A stretch of 64,000 bases of DNA, taken from positions 1 through 64,000 of the forward strand of contig NZ_SDLR01000003.1 in the NCBI RefSeq assembly GCF_004522215.1, in the 5' to 3' direction. This DNA comes from Ammoniphilus sp. YIM 78166. GTDB lineage: Bacteria > Bacillota > Bacilli > Aneurinibacillales > RAOX-1. Within the stretch, counting starts at the first letter, position 1; each line of letters starts with the position of its first letter. Below the pieces are notes generated by a model, which saw only the letters and a list, made by a program, of their open reading frames with translations, was not told the origin of the DNA and searched no databases. The position numbers and the translations under genes were made by a program. Positions 51,590-61,127 of the stretch are shown piece after piece.

Positions 51590-52960
51590 ATGACAACAGC
51601 TGAATTTTTATCTTATTTGAGCTCAAAGATTCGCTATGAAGAAAGTCCTTACGAGCTATTAGATCGCGCGAAATATCTCACACTCGATTATATAGGGTTA
51701 GCTGCTCGCGGCAGCCGATTTAGCTCCAGCGATCCTATCCTTCAATTTATAAGAAGCGCGGGGGGTGAAGGGAAAGGCACTATCATGGGGATCCGTGAAC
51801 TTCGTTGTTCCCCTCAATATGCTGCACTTGCCAATGGAGCCTTTTCCCATAGCTTGGAGTTGGATGATACCTATAATGAAGGATCTCTCCACCCCGCCGC
51901 CGCCGTTCTTCCCACTGCGTTTGCCGTTGGAGAAGTGCAGGGTGCATCGGGTAAAGCCTTTCTAGAATCGGTCATCTATGGATATGAGGTCATGGGGCGT
52001 TTAGGGAAGGCCCTGAATCCGACCAGCATGTATAACAGAGGGTTTCATCCGACAGGGATTTGCGGCTTTTTTGGTGCAGCGGCTGCTGCAGGGAAGCTAT
52101 TGAACTTATCCGAGGAGCAGCAAACCCATGCGTTCGGCATATCCGGCAGCCAAGCTTCGGCTTCCATGGAATTTCTAGAAACGGGCGCTTGGACCAAACG
52201 TTTGCATCCCGGATGGGCAGCCCATGGCGGGATGGTGGCAACGGAATTGGCCAAATCGGGATTTACAGGACCTTCTACCATCATCGATGGGAAAAAGGGC
52301 TTGGCTCATGCTTATTCCGACAACTATGACCTCTCTCTTTTGGAATCGGACTTTTCCCCAGAACATAACGTCGTAATGGGCACTTCCATCAAGGCTCATG
52401 CCTGCTGTAGATACAAGCAAGGGCCAATGGATTTAATAATAGATATCGTGAAAGCGAATCAATTGCGACCGGAGGATATTGAACAGGTACATGTTTATTT
52501 AGTCCAAACGGCTCTTCCTATCGTCTGTGAACCGGTTGAAGGGAAGAGAAACCCACAGTCCAGTGTGGATGCACAATTTAGTATGCCCTATGGGGCTGCC
52601 GTGGCCATTTTGTACCAAAAGACACTACTGGAAGCCTATGATCAGGGAACGGTCGATGCACCGCAAGTAAAAGAGATGATGCAGAAGGTATATTGCCATC
52701 ATGATCCAACGTTGGATCTGGAATTTCCCAAGAAATGGCCGGCCCGAGTGGAGATCGTGAGTACAAAGGGAACCTTTGTCGGGTCGATCGAATACCCCAA
52801 GGGAGATCCCGAGAACCCGCTTTCCTGGGATGAACTCATCGCCAAATTCAACTACGTAACAGAGCCGGTCTATTCGAAGTCCCAGCAGGATGAAATTGTA
52901 CATGCGGTTCAAAATTTGGAGAGATATGAAGATGTAGGACAAATTACGAGACTTTTCTAA
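51590..52960 (+). CDS. MmgE/PrpD-family protein
   Basis: A 456-residue protein of the 2-methylcitrate-dehydratase fold: LDYIGLAARGSRFSSSDPIL, SLELDDTYNEGSLHPAAAVL with the conserved D-x4-HP(A/G)A block, and FHPTGICGFFGAAAAAGKLL. The family comprises PrpD dehydratases, cis-aconitate decarboxylase (itaconate-forming) and isomerases of unknown substrate. The start at 51590 has AAAGGGAGG upstream. First gene of the sigma-54 operon. No methylcitrate synthase is near, so methylcitrate is not an obvious substrate. Confidence 0.88.
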   Translation: MTTAEFLSYLSSKIRYEESPYELLDRAKYLTLDYIGLAARGSRFSSSDPILQFIRSAGGEGKGTIMGIRELRCSPQYAALANGAFSHSLELDDTYNEGSLHPAAAVLPTAFAVGEVQGASGKAFLESVIYGYEVMGRLGKALNPTSMYNRGFHPTGICGFFGAAAAAGKLLNLSEEQQTHAFGISGSQASASMEFLETGAWTKRLHPGWAAHGGMVATELAKSGFTGPSTIIDGKKGLAHAYSDNYDLSLLESDFSPEHNVVMGTSIKAHACCRYKQGPMDLIIDIVKANQLRPEDIEQVHVYLVQTALPIVCEPVEGKRNPQSSVDAQFSMPYGAAVAILYQKTLLEAYDQGTVDAPQVKEMMQKVYCHHDPTLDLEFPKKWPARVEIVSTKGTFVGSIEYPKGDPENPLSWDELIAKFNYVTEPVYSKSQQDEIVHAVQNLERYEDVGQITRLF

Positions 52961-52969
52961 GGAGGCTGG

Positions 52970-54136
52970 ATGGAGATGGCGCTGCTTGAATTGAATGTGG
53001 AACAAAAAACGGTTTTGGACATGGTTCGTGATTTTTGCCGGAAGGAGATCGCTCCTGTGGCTAGGGAAATGGATCATCGGGACGAATATCCGCATGAGAT
53101 TGTAGAAAAGATGAAAGAACTTGGATTTTTCGGCTTTACGATTCCTGAAGAATATGGCGGCATTGGACTGGATTATGTAACCTATGCTCTTGTCATCGAA
53201 GAAATCACGAGGCATTGGATGAGCGTGAGCGGTATTATCAATAGCCATCTGATTATGGCTTACATTATTGAAAAATTCGGAACCGAGGATCAAAAAAGGA
53301 ATTTTCTCCCAAGACTCGCTACTGGTGAATTCCGAGGCGGCTTGGCCCTATCTGAAGCCGAAGCGGGAACCGATGTGCAAAACATGAGTACCAAGGCCGT
53401 TCGGGATGGAGATCGCTACATCGTCAACGGAAACAAAATGTGGATTACCAATGCGCGATTTGGCAATACCTTTATCCTTGCAGCCAAGACCAATACAGAA
53501 GTGTTGCCTCCGTATAAAGGAATCAGCCTTTTCATTGCCCAGAAAGGGCATCCTGGATTCCAGGTTCAGCGCGATATTGATAAGCTGGGGTATAAAGGAG
53601 TTAAAACCTGTGAGATTGTGTTTGATAATTATGAAATCTCGGCTAATCAGCTAATTGGCGGTGAGGAAGGAAAAGGGTTCAAGCAGGTGCTGGGTGGCTT
53701 GGAACTGGGCAGAGTGAATGTAGCGGCCAGGGGAGTCGGCTTGGCACGTGCTGCCTTTGAAGATTCCATTCGTTACGCGCAGGAAAGAAAGACGTTCGGT
53801 AAACCCATATGCGAGCATCAGGCCATTCAATTAAAGCTGGGTGAGATGGGCACGAAGCTGGAAGCAGCGAGACTGCTGACGCTTAATGCAGCGCAGAAGC
53901 TGCAGCGGGGTGAGCGCTGTGACCTGGAAGCTGGTATGGCTAAATTGTTCGCTACTGAAGCTGGGTTTGAACTCTCCGCGGAAGCGATGCGAATCCACGG
54001 GGGATATGGCTATACGAAGGAATTTGATGTTGAACGCTATTATCGGGACTCTCCGCTGATGCTGATCGGGGAAGGAACGAATGAAATGCAGAAAATAATC
54101 ATCAGTAAAGGGCTTGTGGAAAAATATAAAATCTAA
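52970..54136 (+). CDS. Acyl-CoA dehydrogenase
   Basis: A 388-residue FAD enzyme: GFTIPEEYGGIGLDYVTYAL, LALSEAEAGTDVQNM, WITNARFGNTFILAAKTN, RKTFGKPICEHQAIQLKLG and MRIHGGYGYTKEFDVERYYR. The catalytic base is Glu368 in IGEGTNEM, the position used by short- and branched-chain dehydrogenases. Electrons would pass to the EtfBA encoded downstream. A methylsuccinyl-CoA, glutaryl-CoA or butyryl-CoA-type substrate is possible. AAGGAGG lies close upstream. Confidence 0.92.
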   Translation: MEMALLELNVEQKTVLDMVRDFCRKEIAPVAREMDHRDEYPHEIVEKMKELGFFGFTIPEEYGGIGLDYVTYALVIEEITRHWMSVSGIINSHLIMAYIIEKFGTEDQKRNFLPRLATGEFRGGLALSEAEAGTDVQNMSTKAVRDGDRYIVNGNKMWITNARFGNTFILAAKTNTEVLPPYKGISLFIAQKGHPGFQVQRDIDKLGYKGVKTCEIVFDNYEISANQLIGGEEGKGFKQVLGGLELGRVNVAARGVGLARAAFEDSIRYAQERKTFGKPICEHQAIQLKLGEMGTKLEAARLLTLNAAQKLQRGERCDLEAGMAKLFATEAGFELSAEAMRIHGGYGYTKEFDVERYYRDSPLMLIGEGTNEMQKIIISKGLVEKYKI

Positions 54137-54165
54137 TTCACGCAAATAAGGGAGGCTGATCGAAT

Positions 54166-54663
54166 ATGGCAGTGATTCATACCCCGTATGGAAGAACTTA
54201 TGAGGATTTTCAAGTAGGCGATATCATTAAGCATTGGCCGGGAAGAACAATTAATGCGTCGGATGACACTCTATTCAGCTTGCTAGCTCTTAATCAGCAT
54301 CCTCTGCATATCGATTCCCACTATGCTTCAAATAGCCAATTTGGCAAGAACTTGGTGAACGGAACCTTGGTGTTTGCCGTTGGTGTGGGGATGACCGTAA
54401 ATGATATTAGCGGGGCAGCCATTGCAATGCTAGAGTATGAACAAGTAAAGCATCTTGGCCCCACCTTCCATGGCGATACTCTCTATGGTCGTACAGAAAT
54501 CTTGGATAAATGGGAAACCCAAAGCAAGCACGACCGGGGAATCGTTTATGTTGAAACCATCATCAGCAATCAGCGCGAAGAGGAGGTTCTTTTCTTCCGC
54601 AGAAAGCTGCTTGTACCCAAAAGAGAATTTGCCGCTAGACCTTATACCCATCGAAACGACTAA
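54166..54663 (+). CDS. MaoC-family (R)-specific enoyl-CoA hydratase
   Basis: A 165-residue single hot-dog protein: TYEDFQVGDIIKHWPGRTIN, then LLALNQHPLHIDSHYAS with the N(x)PLHxD hydratase motif. The arrangement resembles mesaconyl-CoA/beta-methylmalyl-CoA hydratases. In the operon it would add water to the enoyl-CoA made by the acyl-CoA dehydrogenase. GGGAGG precedes the ATG. Confidence 0.87.
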   Translation: MAVIHTPYGRTYEDFQVGDIIKHWPGRTINASDDTLFSLLALNQHPLHIDSHYASNSQFGKNLVNGTLVFAVGVGMTVNDISGAAIAMLEYEQVKHLGPTFHGDTLYGRTEILDKWETQSKHDRGIVYVETIISNQREEEVLFFRRKLLVPKREFAARPYTHRND

Positions 54664-54678
54664 AAAGGAGGTAAGCGG

Positions 54679-55866
54679 ATGAGACCATTGGAAGGTGTCC
54701 GAATTCTATCCATTGAGCAGTATGGCGCAGGGCCTTTCGCCACTTCACATCTCGCCGATCTAGGAGCTGAAGTGATCAAAATTGAAGACCCAGGAACCCA
54801 AGGTGAGGTCTCGCGCTTTGTCATTCCTTATGCGGAAAACGGAGATAGCCTGTTTTTTCAAACCTTTAACCGCAATAAGAAAAGCATCTCGTTAAACCTG
54901 AAGTCAGACGCCGGCAAGGAGCTGTTTCATGAGCTGGTAAAGCAGTCCGATGCCGTGTTCAACAACCTTCGAGGGGACGTGCCGGAGAAATTGGGGATCA
55001 CGTACCAGGCTCTCAAAGCGATCAATCCCCAAATTGTCACCTGCTCCTTATCCGGTTTCGGCACCTACGGATCCATGAAAAGCGAACCCGCATACGATTA
55101 TCTGCTTCAAGGCATGCTGGGACATATGTCCCTTACGGGCGAACCAGGAGGTGTGCCGACGAAGTATGGGATCTCCATCATTGACTTCTCGACCGGAATG
55201 ATGGCAGCTCTGGGATTAATGATCGGCATCTTCCAGTCCCGAATCCAGGGCAAGGGCTGTGATATTGACGTGAGCTTGTTTGATACGGCTCTTTCGGAGC
55301 TCAACTATTTGGCGACTTGGCATTTGAATCAAGGCTACAAGCCTGAGAGGAGCCGCCTTTCCTCTCATCCGACACTTGTTCCTTCGCAATTGTTCCCGAC
55401 CAAAAATGGTCATATTGTCGTCATGTGCAACAAGGAGAAGTTCTTCCCGATCCTCTGTGAAGTGCTAGGGGCAACCCATCTCGCGAGAGATCTGCGCTTT
55501 AAAAATTTCTCTTCTCGCTTGGAGAATAAGGAGCTGCTGATCCCGGAACTGATCCGGTTATTTGAGAAAGAAGACACCGAAGTGTGGCTTGAGCGCTTGA
55601 GGGGAAAAGTGCCGATTGCGCCGGTCAATACCGTAGAAAAGGCGTTGCAGGAACCCTTGATTAGGGAAAGAGGCATGATCGTGGAAGTGGAGCATGAGCG
55701 CTTTGGAAAAGTGAAAATGCTGGGTACCCCAATCAAGGTGCTGGGTGACCAGCCAGATTACAAGAGGGGGCCACAGCTTGGGGAGCATAATCTGGAAATC
55801 TACGGAGAGCTATTGCAACTTACCCTGAGCGATCTGGAACGCTATAAGGCCGAGTCTATAATCTAG
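54679..55866 (+). CDS. CaiB/BaiF-family (class III) CoA-transferase
   Basis: A 395-residue protein: MRPLEGVRILSIEQYGAGPF, HLADLGAEVIKIEDPG, FNRNKKSISLNLKSDAGKEL and the catalytic aspartate exactly at residue 169 in SIIDFSTGM, as in formyl-CoA transferase. It moves CoA between a donor such as succinyl-CoA and a carboxylic acid, so it is the activating step of the pathway. AAAAGGAGG precedes the ATG. Confidence 0.92.
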   Translation: MRPLEGVRILSIEQYGAGPFATSHLADLGAEVIKIEDPGTQGEVSRFVIPYAENGDSLFFQTFNRNKKSISLNLKSDAGKELFHELVKQSDAVFNNLRGDVPEKLGITYQALKAINPQIVTCSLSGFGTYGSMKSEPAYDYLLQGMLGHMSLTGEPGGVPTKYGISIIDFSTGMMAALGLMIGIFQSRIQGKGCDIDVSLFDTALSELNYLATWHLNQGYKPERSRLSSHPTLVPSQLFPTKNGHIVVMCNKEKFFPILCEVLGATHLARDLRFKNFSSRLENKELLIPELIRLFEKEDTEVWLERLRGKVPIAPVNTVEKALQEPLIRERGMIVEVEHERFGKVKMLGTPIKVLGDQPDYKRGPQLGEHNLEIYGELLQLTLSDLERYKAESII

Positions 55867-55881
55867 GAAAGGAGGGGGAGG

Positions 55882-57111
55882 ATGGGCAGAACACCATGGA
55901 TCATGCTGGGGTGGCTCCTTTTAGCTCAATTGACCGTTGCGTTTGTGGGGCGCAGCATTGGTCCGCTGGCTCCGTTCATACGCGAAAGCTTTGAGCTGTC
56001 AAAAGCGGAAATCGGTCTATTGCCGGCTGCGCTATTTGCCGGTCAGGCCTTGATCAGCCTACCGGCCGGTTGGTACGCGGATGTGATAGGTACTCGAAAA
56101 ATGCTTTTGATCTTAACTTCTCTAGTAAGTATCGGCTTTATTGTTGTCAGTCTCGTTCCATCATTTGCTATCGTTCTCGTATTTGTCTTTATTGGGGGCT
56201 TTGGGTATGGCGCCATGCATCCAACGTCCAATCGCGGGATTATTCACTGGTTTCCTAGGAATCAGGCAGGAACCGCAATGGGGATAAAGCAGATGGGAGT
56301 GACCGGCGGATCGATGCTGGCCGCCGTCCTCCTCATCCCTCTTTCCGTCATGATCGGATGGAAGCCGGTTGTCATTCTAGCTTCCTGCGTGCTCTTTGGA
56401 GTTGGATTTCTTTCCTATTTTTTTTATCGGGATGCGCCGGAGGGCGAAGGCCAAAAAAAACCCAAACCAGCGTTTAAGTCGACGGTAATCCAGCTTCTCA
56501 AACATAAACCTCTTGTTTTGGTCAGCATCGCGGCGATGGGGTTGACGGGGGCACAATTATCCCTTACGACCTATTTGGTTTTGTATACCTCTGACATCCT
56601 TCGGTATCCGCTTGTCCTTGCTGGCGGATTCCTAGTCCTATCCGAATTAGGGGGCACCTTGGGCCGGGTGGTTTGGGGAACGGTCAGCGACCGTTGGTTT
56701 CATGGGAATCGAAGCTTTGTACTAATCTTGATTTCTATCATCACGGCTCTATGCAGCTTGGCCGTTGGCATGCTCCCGCCAGGCTTCTCGTTATTCCTGC
56801 TTATTCTTCTCATTTTCATTTTTGGATTTTGTATTGCCGGTTTTAATGGGCTTTGGATGAATTTTGCAGCAGAATCCGTTCCTAGGGAAATTGCGGGGGT
56901 AGCAAGCGGGTTCAGCCTGGCTATCGGTTCGTTGGGCGTAGTTCTGGGTCCGCCATTGTTCGGCTGGATCATCGACTTATCAGGGAGTTATGCATGGGCT
57001 TGGATATGTTTATCATTAGAAATGATCCTGGTTATTGGCTTGTTATTCTGGGCTGAAAGAGAAAGCAGAGCGCATCAGGATCGGCTGGAATATCAAGTAA
57101 TTAAGCTATGA
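55882..57111 (+). CDS. MFS transporter
   Basis: A 409-residue, 12-helix permease. GWYADVIGTRKMLLI is the loop 2-3 MFS motif, and FPRNQAGTAMGIKQMGVTGG lies in helix 4-5, as in organic-anion (NarK/OxlT-like) transporters. It probably imports the acid that the CoA-transferase activates. GGAGGGGGAGG lies at the start. It ends 11 bp before the etfB start. Confidence 0.9.
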   Translation: MGRTPWIMLGWLLLAQLTVAFVGRSIGPLAPFIRESFELSKAEIGLLPAALFAGQALISLPAGWYADVIGTRKMLLILTSLVSIGFIVVSLVPSFAIVLVFVFIGGFGYGAMHPTSNRGIIHWFPRNQAGTAMGIKQMGVTGGSMLAAVLLIPLSVMIGWKPVVILASCVLFGVGFLSYFFYRDAPEGEGQKKPKPAFKSTVIQLLKHKPLVLVSIAAMGLTGAQLSLTTYLVLYTSDILRYPLVLAGGFLVLSELGGTLGRVVWGTVSDRWFHGNRSFVLILISIITALCSLAVGMLPPGFSLFLLILLIFIFGFCIAGFNGLWMNFAAESVPREIAGVASGFSLAIGSLGVVLGPPLFGWIIDLSGSYAWAWICLSLEMILVIGLLFWAERESRAHQDRLEYQVIKL

Positions 57112-57122
57112 GGAGGGTTATT

Positions 57123-57896
57123 GTGAACATCGTAGTGCTTATGAAGCAAGTATTCGATACGGAAGAAAAGATTATCATTCAGAACGGTCAGATCCAAGAA
57201 GATGGCGTGGAGTTCATTATTAATCCTTACGATGAATACGCAATAGAAGAAGCAGTCAAGTGGAAGGAAGAGGTCGGAGGGGAAGTGACAGTAATCTCCT
57301 ATGGACCGCCACGTGCTGAGAATGCCTTAAGAACGGCTCTGGCCATGGGAGCGGATAAAGCCGTGTTAATTGAACAACCGCATGATGGTAAAGAAGCGGA
57401 CGAGTATGTGCTATCTCATATTTTCGCAGCTGAGATGAAGCAACACTCCTACGATCTCGTATTGGGCGGGAATATGGCTGTGGATACCGGGTCAGGTCAA
57501 GTGGCAATCCGAGTAGCGGAAGCCTTGGGTATTTCTCATGTGTCTACGATTACCAAGCTAACCATAGAGGAACAAAAGGCTACCGTCCAACGCGATGTCG
57601 AAGGCGATATCGAGGTTCTAGAAGTTACGCTGCCCTTCGTCGCAACCGCACAGCAAGGGCTGAACGAACCCCGGTACCCCTCACTTCCAGGAATCATGAA
57701 AGCGAAGAAAAAGCCGCTTAAGCGAGTATCTCTGAAGGAACTATCATTGACAGAGGAGCAAAGGTCGTCTCAGACGACAGTACTAGAGCAATATTTGCCT
57801 GCAAAGAAGCAAGCGGGGCGAATCTTAACTGGAGACAAGAATGAACAAGTGAGAACACTGGTTCAAATGCTCAGAAGCGAAGCCAAAGTGATTTAA
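57123..57896 (+). CDS. etfB: Electron transfer flavoprotein beta subunit
   Basis: A 257-residue EtfB. A GTG start at 57123 after GGAGGG gives MNIVVLMKQVFDTEEKIIIQ. INPYDEYAIEEAVKWKE, DLVLGGNMAVDTGSGQVAIR and LPFVATAQQGLNEPRYPSLP are the family blocks; the last binds AMP/FAD and contains the recognition-loop region. It accepts electrons from the acyl-CoA dehydrogenase. Confidence 0.94.
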   Translation: MNIVVLMKQVFDTEEKIIIQNGQIQEDGVEFIINPYDEYAIEEAVKWKEEVGGEVTVISYGPPRAENALRTALAMGADKAVLIEQPHDGKEADEYVLSHIFAAEMKQHSYDLVLGGNMAVDTGSGQVAIRVAEALGISHVSTITKLTIEEQKATVQRDVEGDIEVLEVTLPFVATAQQGLNEPRYPSLPGIMKAKKKPLKRVSLKELSLTEEQRSSQTTVLEQYLPAKKQAGRILTGDKNEQVRTLVQMLRSEAKVI

Positions 57897-57913
57897 TAAG
57901 GAGGAAACAGCAG

Positions 57914-58891
57914 ATGAGTAGAAAGGTGCTTATCCTAGCGGAGATTAAAGACGAAAAAGTCCGGAATATATCGCACGAAGCCTTAAGTGTAGGGAGGAAG
58001 CTAGCTGATGGCGGGGAAGTTGTTGCGGCACTTTTTGGCCCTTCTTCCTCAAAACATGTCGAGGAATTGAGCAAATACGGTGCGCATAGACTTTATACTT
58101 GTCAAATAGAGGCACTAGTCAACTATACGACAGATGCCTATACACAGGCTATTGTCCAATTGGTTCATGAAATTAACCCAGATGTGATATTAATGGGGCA
58201 TACCTCCATCGGGAGAGATTTGGCGCCCCGCGTAGCTGGACGCTTAGGAATAGGTCTTGTCTCCGATTGCATTGAAATTCATGAGGAGAATGGATCGGTT
58301 GTACTCAGTCGTCCTATCTATTCCGGTAAGGCCTTCCAAAAGAAGAAGTTCTGCCATGGCAAGATATTTGCTACATTGCGCCCTAATAACTTTGAAGTCA
58401 TAGAGCAGCAGACGGATACTCATGTTAATGTTTTTCTCCCGGAAATAAAAGATTTACGTACGAAAGTGATTGAAGTGGTAAGAAAATCCGCTGCAGGCGT
58501 GGATCTAAGTGAAGCGAAAGTGATTATCTCTGGCGGTCGCGGCGTTAAAAGCGCAGAAGGGTTTAAGCCACTTCAAGAATTGGCTGATGTTCTAGGGGCA
58601 GCAGTAGGCGCTTCTAGGGGAGCTTGCGATGCCGATTATTGCGATTACAGTCTGCAGATTGGTCAGACGGGCAAAGTGGTCAATCCTGACTTATATATTG
58701 CTTGCGGCATCTCCGGTGCCATCCAGCACTTAGCGGGAATGTCCAACTCAAGGTTTATTGTTGCAATTAATAAAGATCCAGAAGCTCCTATTTTCCAAGT
58801 AGCCGATTATGGGATTGTTGGGGATCTGTTTGAAGTTGTTCCCTTATTGACGGAAGAATTTCGTAAAGTATTGAACGGGGCAGCGGTCTAG
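57914..58891 (+). CDS. etfA: Electron transfer flavoprotein alpha subunit
   Basis: A 325-residue EtfA. The FAD domain signature [20 protein letters not shown] followed by [20 protein letters not shown] is nearly complete. It forms the heterodimer with EtfB and passes electrons to the quinone pool through an ETF dehydrogenase not encoded here. AAGGAGG precedes the start. Last gene of the operon. Confidence 0.94.
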   Translation: MSRKVLILAEIKDEKVRNISHEALSVGRKLADGGEVVAALFGPSSSKHVEELSKYGAHRLYTCQIEALVNYTTDAYTQAIVQLVHEINPDVILMGHTSIGRDLAPRVAGRLGIGLVSDCIEIHEENGSVVLSRPIYSGKAFQKKKFCHGKIFATLRPNNFEVIEQQTDTHVNVFLPEIKDLRTKVIEVVRKSAAGVDLSEAKVIISGGRGVKSAEGFKPLQELADVLGAAVGASRGACDADYCDYSLQIGQTGKVVNPDLYIACGISGAIQHLAGMSNSRFIVAINKDPEAPIFQVADYGIVGDLFEVVPLLTEEFRKVLNGAAV

Positions 58892-58917
58892 GTTTGGACC
58901 AAGGTCTCTCCAGCAAA

Positions 58918-58966
58918 AAGAGGGAAAGATTCCGGTCAGTTTTATAAACTTTCCGAATCTTCCTCT
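58918..58966 (+). terminator. Terminator of the sigma-54 operon
   Basis: GAGGGAAAGATTC pairs with GAATCTTCCTC around a loop; TTATTTG follows. Confidence 0.55.
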
Positions 58967-59025
58967 TATTTGCGTTTGTCTAATGGTATAATTAACAAAG
59001 AGAGTTACATTAGCAGGAGGATCTT

Positions 59026-60972
59026 ATGAAAACGAAAATCCTAGTCATTACTCACCGAAATTTTACCCAATTGGTTGAACAAGTTTTTTGGGACTTGCAT
59101 CTTCCCATTGAGCTGAAGATTTTAGAAGCACGATTCGGGGAGGTCAATCGAGTCATTGATTTGGAGACTATTGGTGAATTTGATATCGTCATAACAAGCG
59201 GAGCTCACCTGGAATATATTAAGAGGGAGCTTTCTGAACTGTTTTATAAGATAACCATATACCCCCTAAGGTTTTCGGAATCTGATCTGGTAAAGGCGCT
59301 AGTGGATGCCAAGGCCTTTAGCTCAAAAATTCTGCTCATGTATTTCAACGAGGAGAACTACGACCTCGAGAAGTATCACAGGCTGTTGGACATTGAATTG
59401 ATTCGTCTACAGCATAAGGATATCCGTGAGGTAAACAAGCTGTTAATGGAATACAAGGGACAAGGTTATCATGTAGTGGGGACAAGCTCGATCTGTGAAC
59501 TGGCCGAACAAAATGGATATGACTGCACCCTAATTTATTCCGCAGAGATGATGAAACTGGAATTGATGAAAGCCTATCAGCTCGCCGCTGCAAGAAGCAA
59601 AATGATGCATTACGCCAAATTGAAGGATGCCCTTTTTCACTATGTCCCTATACCACTCTATGTTCTGGATGAAAACGGTATTATTTTGGATGCTAATGCA
59701 GCGGCCCTCGCCTATTCCCAAAAAAGATCAAAGAGGGAGCTCATTGGGGAAACGATCAATGATTTTTTACAGACTCGCCTGACCTTTGGAGCTGAACAAG
59801 CCCCAGGTCCAGACAAGGTATTCATCCATAGTCAAAAACAGATAAGAGAAACGACGGTTCCCATGTTTACTCAAATGAGACTAACAGGATTTTTGACCCT
59901 AATTGAAAGCGAGGGTCCAGTGCAGGGGAGTTCCTTATCACCGAAGTCACCCTCGATGCATTCAAAGTACAATTTCAGGGATATTGTAGTTCAGTCTTCC
60001 ACCATGAAGAAAGTCATTGTCAAAGCTCAGCAGTATGCCCAATCTTCTGCTCCCACCCTGATCTATGGCGAATCGGGCACCGGCAAGGAACTAATTGCGC
60101 ACAGCATCCACCGGTACAGCTCGAAGAGTACGGCCCCTTTTGTCGCCGTGAACTGTGCAGCTATTCCGCAGAACATTCTGGAAAGTGAATTGTTTGGTTA
60201 CGAAGAAGGCTCTTTTACAGGCGCGAAAAAAGGCGGCCATATCGGGTTCTTTGAACTGGCTCAGAACGGGACCATTTTTCTTGATGAAATTGGGGAGATT
60301 GCACTTGAAACTCAGACTAAGCTGCTTCGGGTACTACAGGAAAAAGAACTGATTCGGGTTGGGGGAAGGAAAGTGATTCCGCTGGATGTAAGGATCATAA
60401 CCGCAACGAATAAATCCCTTCCAGAACTCATTCGGAAGGGGCTTTTTAGAGAGGATCTCTATTACCGCATTAACGTATTGCAGATCAATCTTCCACCGCT
60501 TAAGGATAGAAAAGAAGACATTCCCTTGATCTTTAGTCACCTATTGCTTAAATATGGCATGGAGCCTGAACAAATCGATTACTTGATACAAATCGGGCGC
60601 TCATTTCTCTTTTCTTACAGTTGGCCCGGAAACATTCGAGAAATGGAAAACTTTGTCCAAAGAATTACCGCATTAAGTTCAATCACTCATACCACATATG
60701 AGATCGCGAAGTATTTCAAGGATGCCATCCATGAATACCTAGACTATCAAAAGATGAATAAAGAGAATCAAGTGGCGATGGAGCTAGAATCGAATCTAAA
60801 GCAAGAGGATAATATGGGTGGATCCGGATCACAAGTGAATTACCGGGATCTCGAAAAGAAAAGAATATTAAATTATCTGCTGGAGTGCAATGGCAATAAG
60901 TTAGAAGCGGCAAAAAAACTTGGGATTTCCAGAACAACGCTTTGGAGAAAGATGAATGAATTGGGTATTTGA
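59026..60972 (+). CDS. Sigma-54-dependent activator with PrpR-type sensor domain
   Basis: A 648-residue regulator. Residues 1-190 form a PrpR_N-type receptor domain (TSICELAEQNGYDCTLIYSA), and 200-300 are a PAS domain. The AAA+ domain has IYGESGTGKELIAHSI (Walker A), ELFGYEEGSFTGAKKGG (GAFTGA loop, with Ser) and FLDEIGEI (Walker B). A Fis-type HTH closes it (NKLEAAKKLGISRTTLWRKM). It should drive the two sigma-54 promoters at 51.5 and 61.1 kb. Its own promoter has an extended -10 (TGGTATAAT, 58984). The PrpR_N domain suggests a tricarboxylate-, 2-methylcitrate- or CoA-acid-related ligand. Confidence 0.93.
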   Translation: MKTKILVITHRNFTQLVEQVFWDLHLPIELKILEARFGEVNRVIDLETIGEFDIVITSGAHLEYIKRELSELFYKITIYPLRFSESDLVKALVDAKAFSSKILLMYFNEENYDLEKYHRLLDIELIRLQHKDIREVNKLLMEYKGQGYHVVGTSSICELAEQNGYDCTLIYSAEMMKLELMKAYQLAAARSKMMHYAKLKDALFHYVPIPLYVLDENGIILDANAAALAYSQKRSKRELIGETINDFLQTRLTFGAEQAPGPDKVFIHSQKQIRETTVPMFTQMRLTGFLTLIESEGPVQGSSLSPKSPSMHSKYNFRDIVVQSSTMKKVIVKAQQYAQSSAPTLIYGESGTGKELIAHSIHRYSSKSTAPFVAVNCAAIPQNILESELFGYEEGSFTGAKKGGHIGFFELAQNGTIFLDEIGEIALETQTKLLRVLQEKELIRVGGRKVIPLDVRIITATNKSLPELIRKGLFREDLYYRINVLQINLPPLKDRKEDIPLIFSHLLLKYGMEPEQIDYLIQIGRSFLFSYSWPGNIREMENFVQRITALSSITHTTYEIAKYFKDAIHEYLDYQKMNKENQVAMELESNLKQEDNMGGSGSQVNYRDLEKKRILNYLLECNGNKLEAAKKLGISRTTLWRKMNELGI

Positions 60973-60984
60973 TCGATCCATTGC

Positions 60985-61087
60985 GTTTCATAGTGTTTCA
61001 AAATGTTTCTATTAAGTAGTAACGTTATGAAACACAAGTTGAAAGAAGTCAGCATTTTACTAGGAGATTTTTGGCATCCATTTTGCA
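60985..61087 (+). promoter_or_regulatory. Second sigma-54 promoter with activator sites
   Basis: TGGCAT (61072) and TTGC (61083) have GG and GC ten bases apart. Upstream, GTTTCATAGTGTTTC (60985) and GTTATGAAACAC (61024) match the half-sites before the MmgE/PrpD gene. Confidence 0.8.
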
Positions 61088-61127
61088 AATGTGATAAGTG
61101 AAGAATTTCTATTAAGGAGGTGATAGT

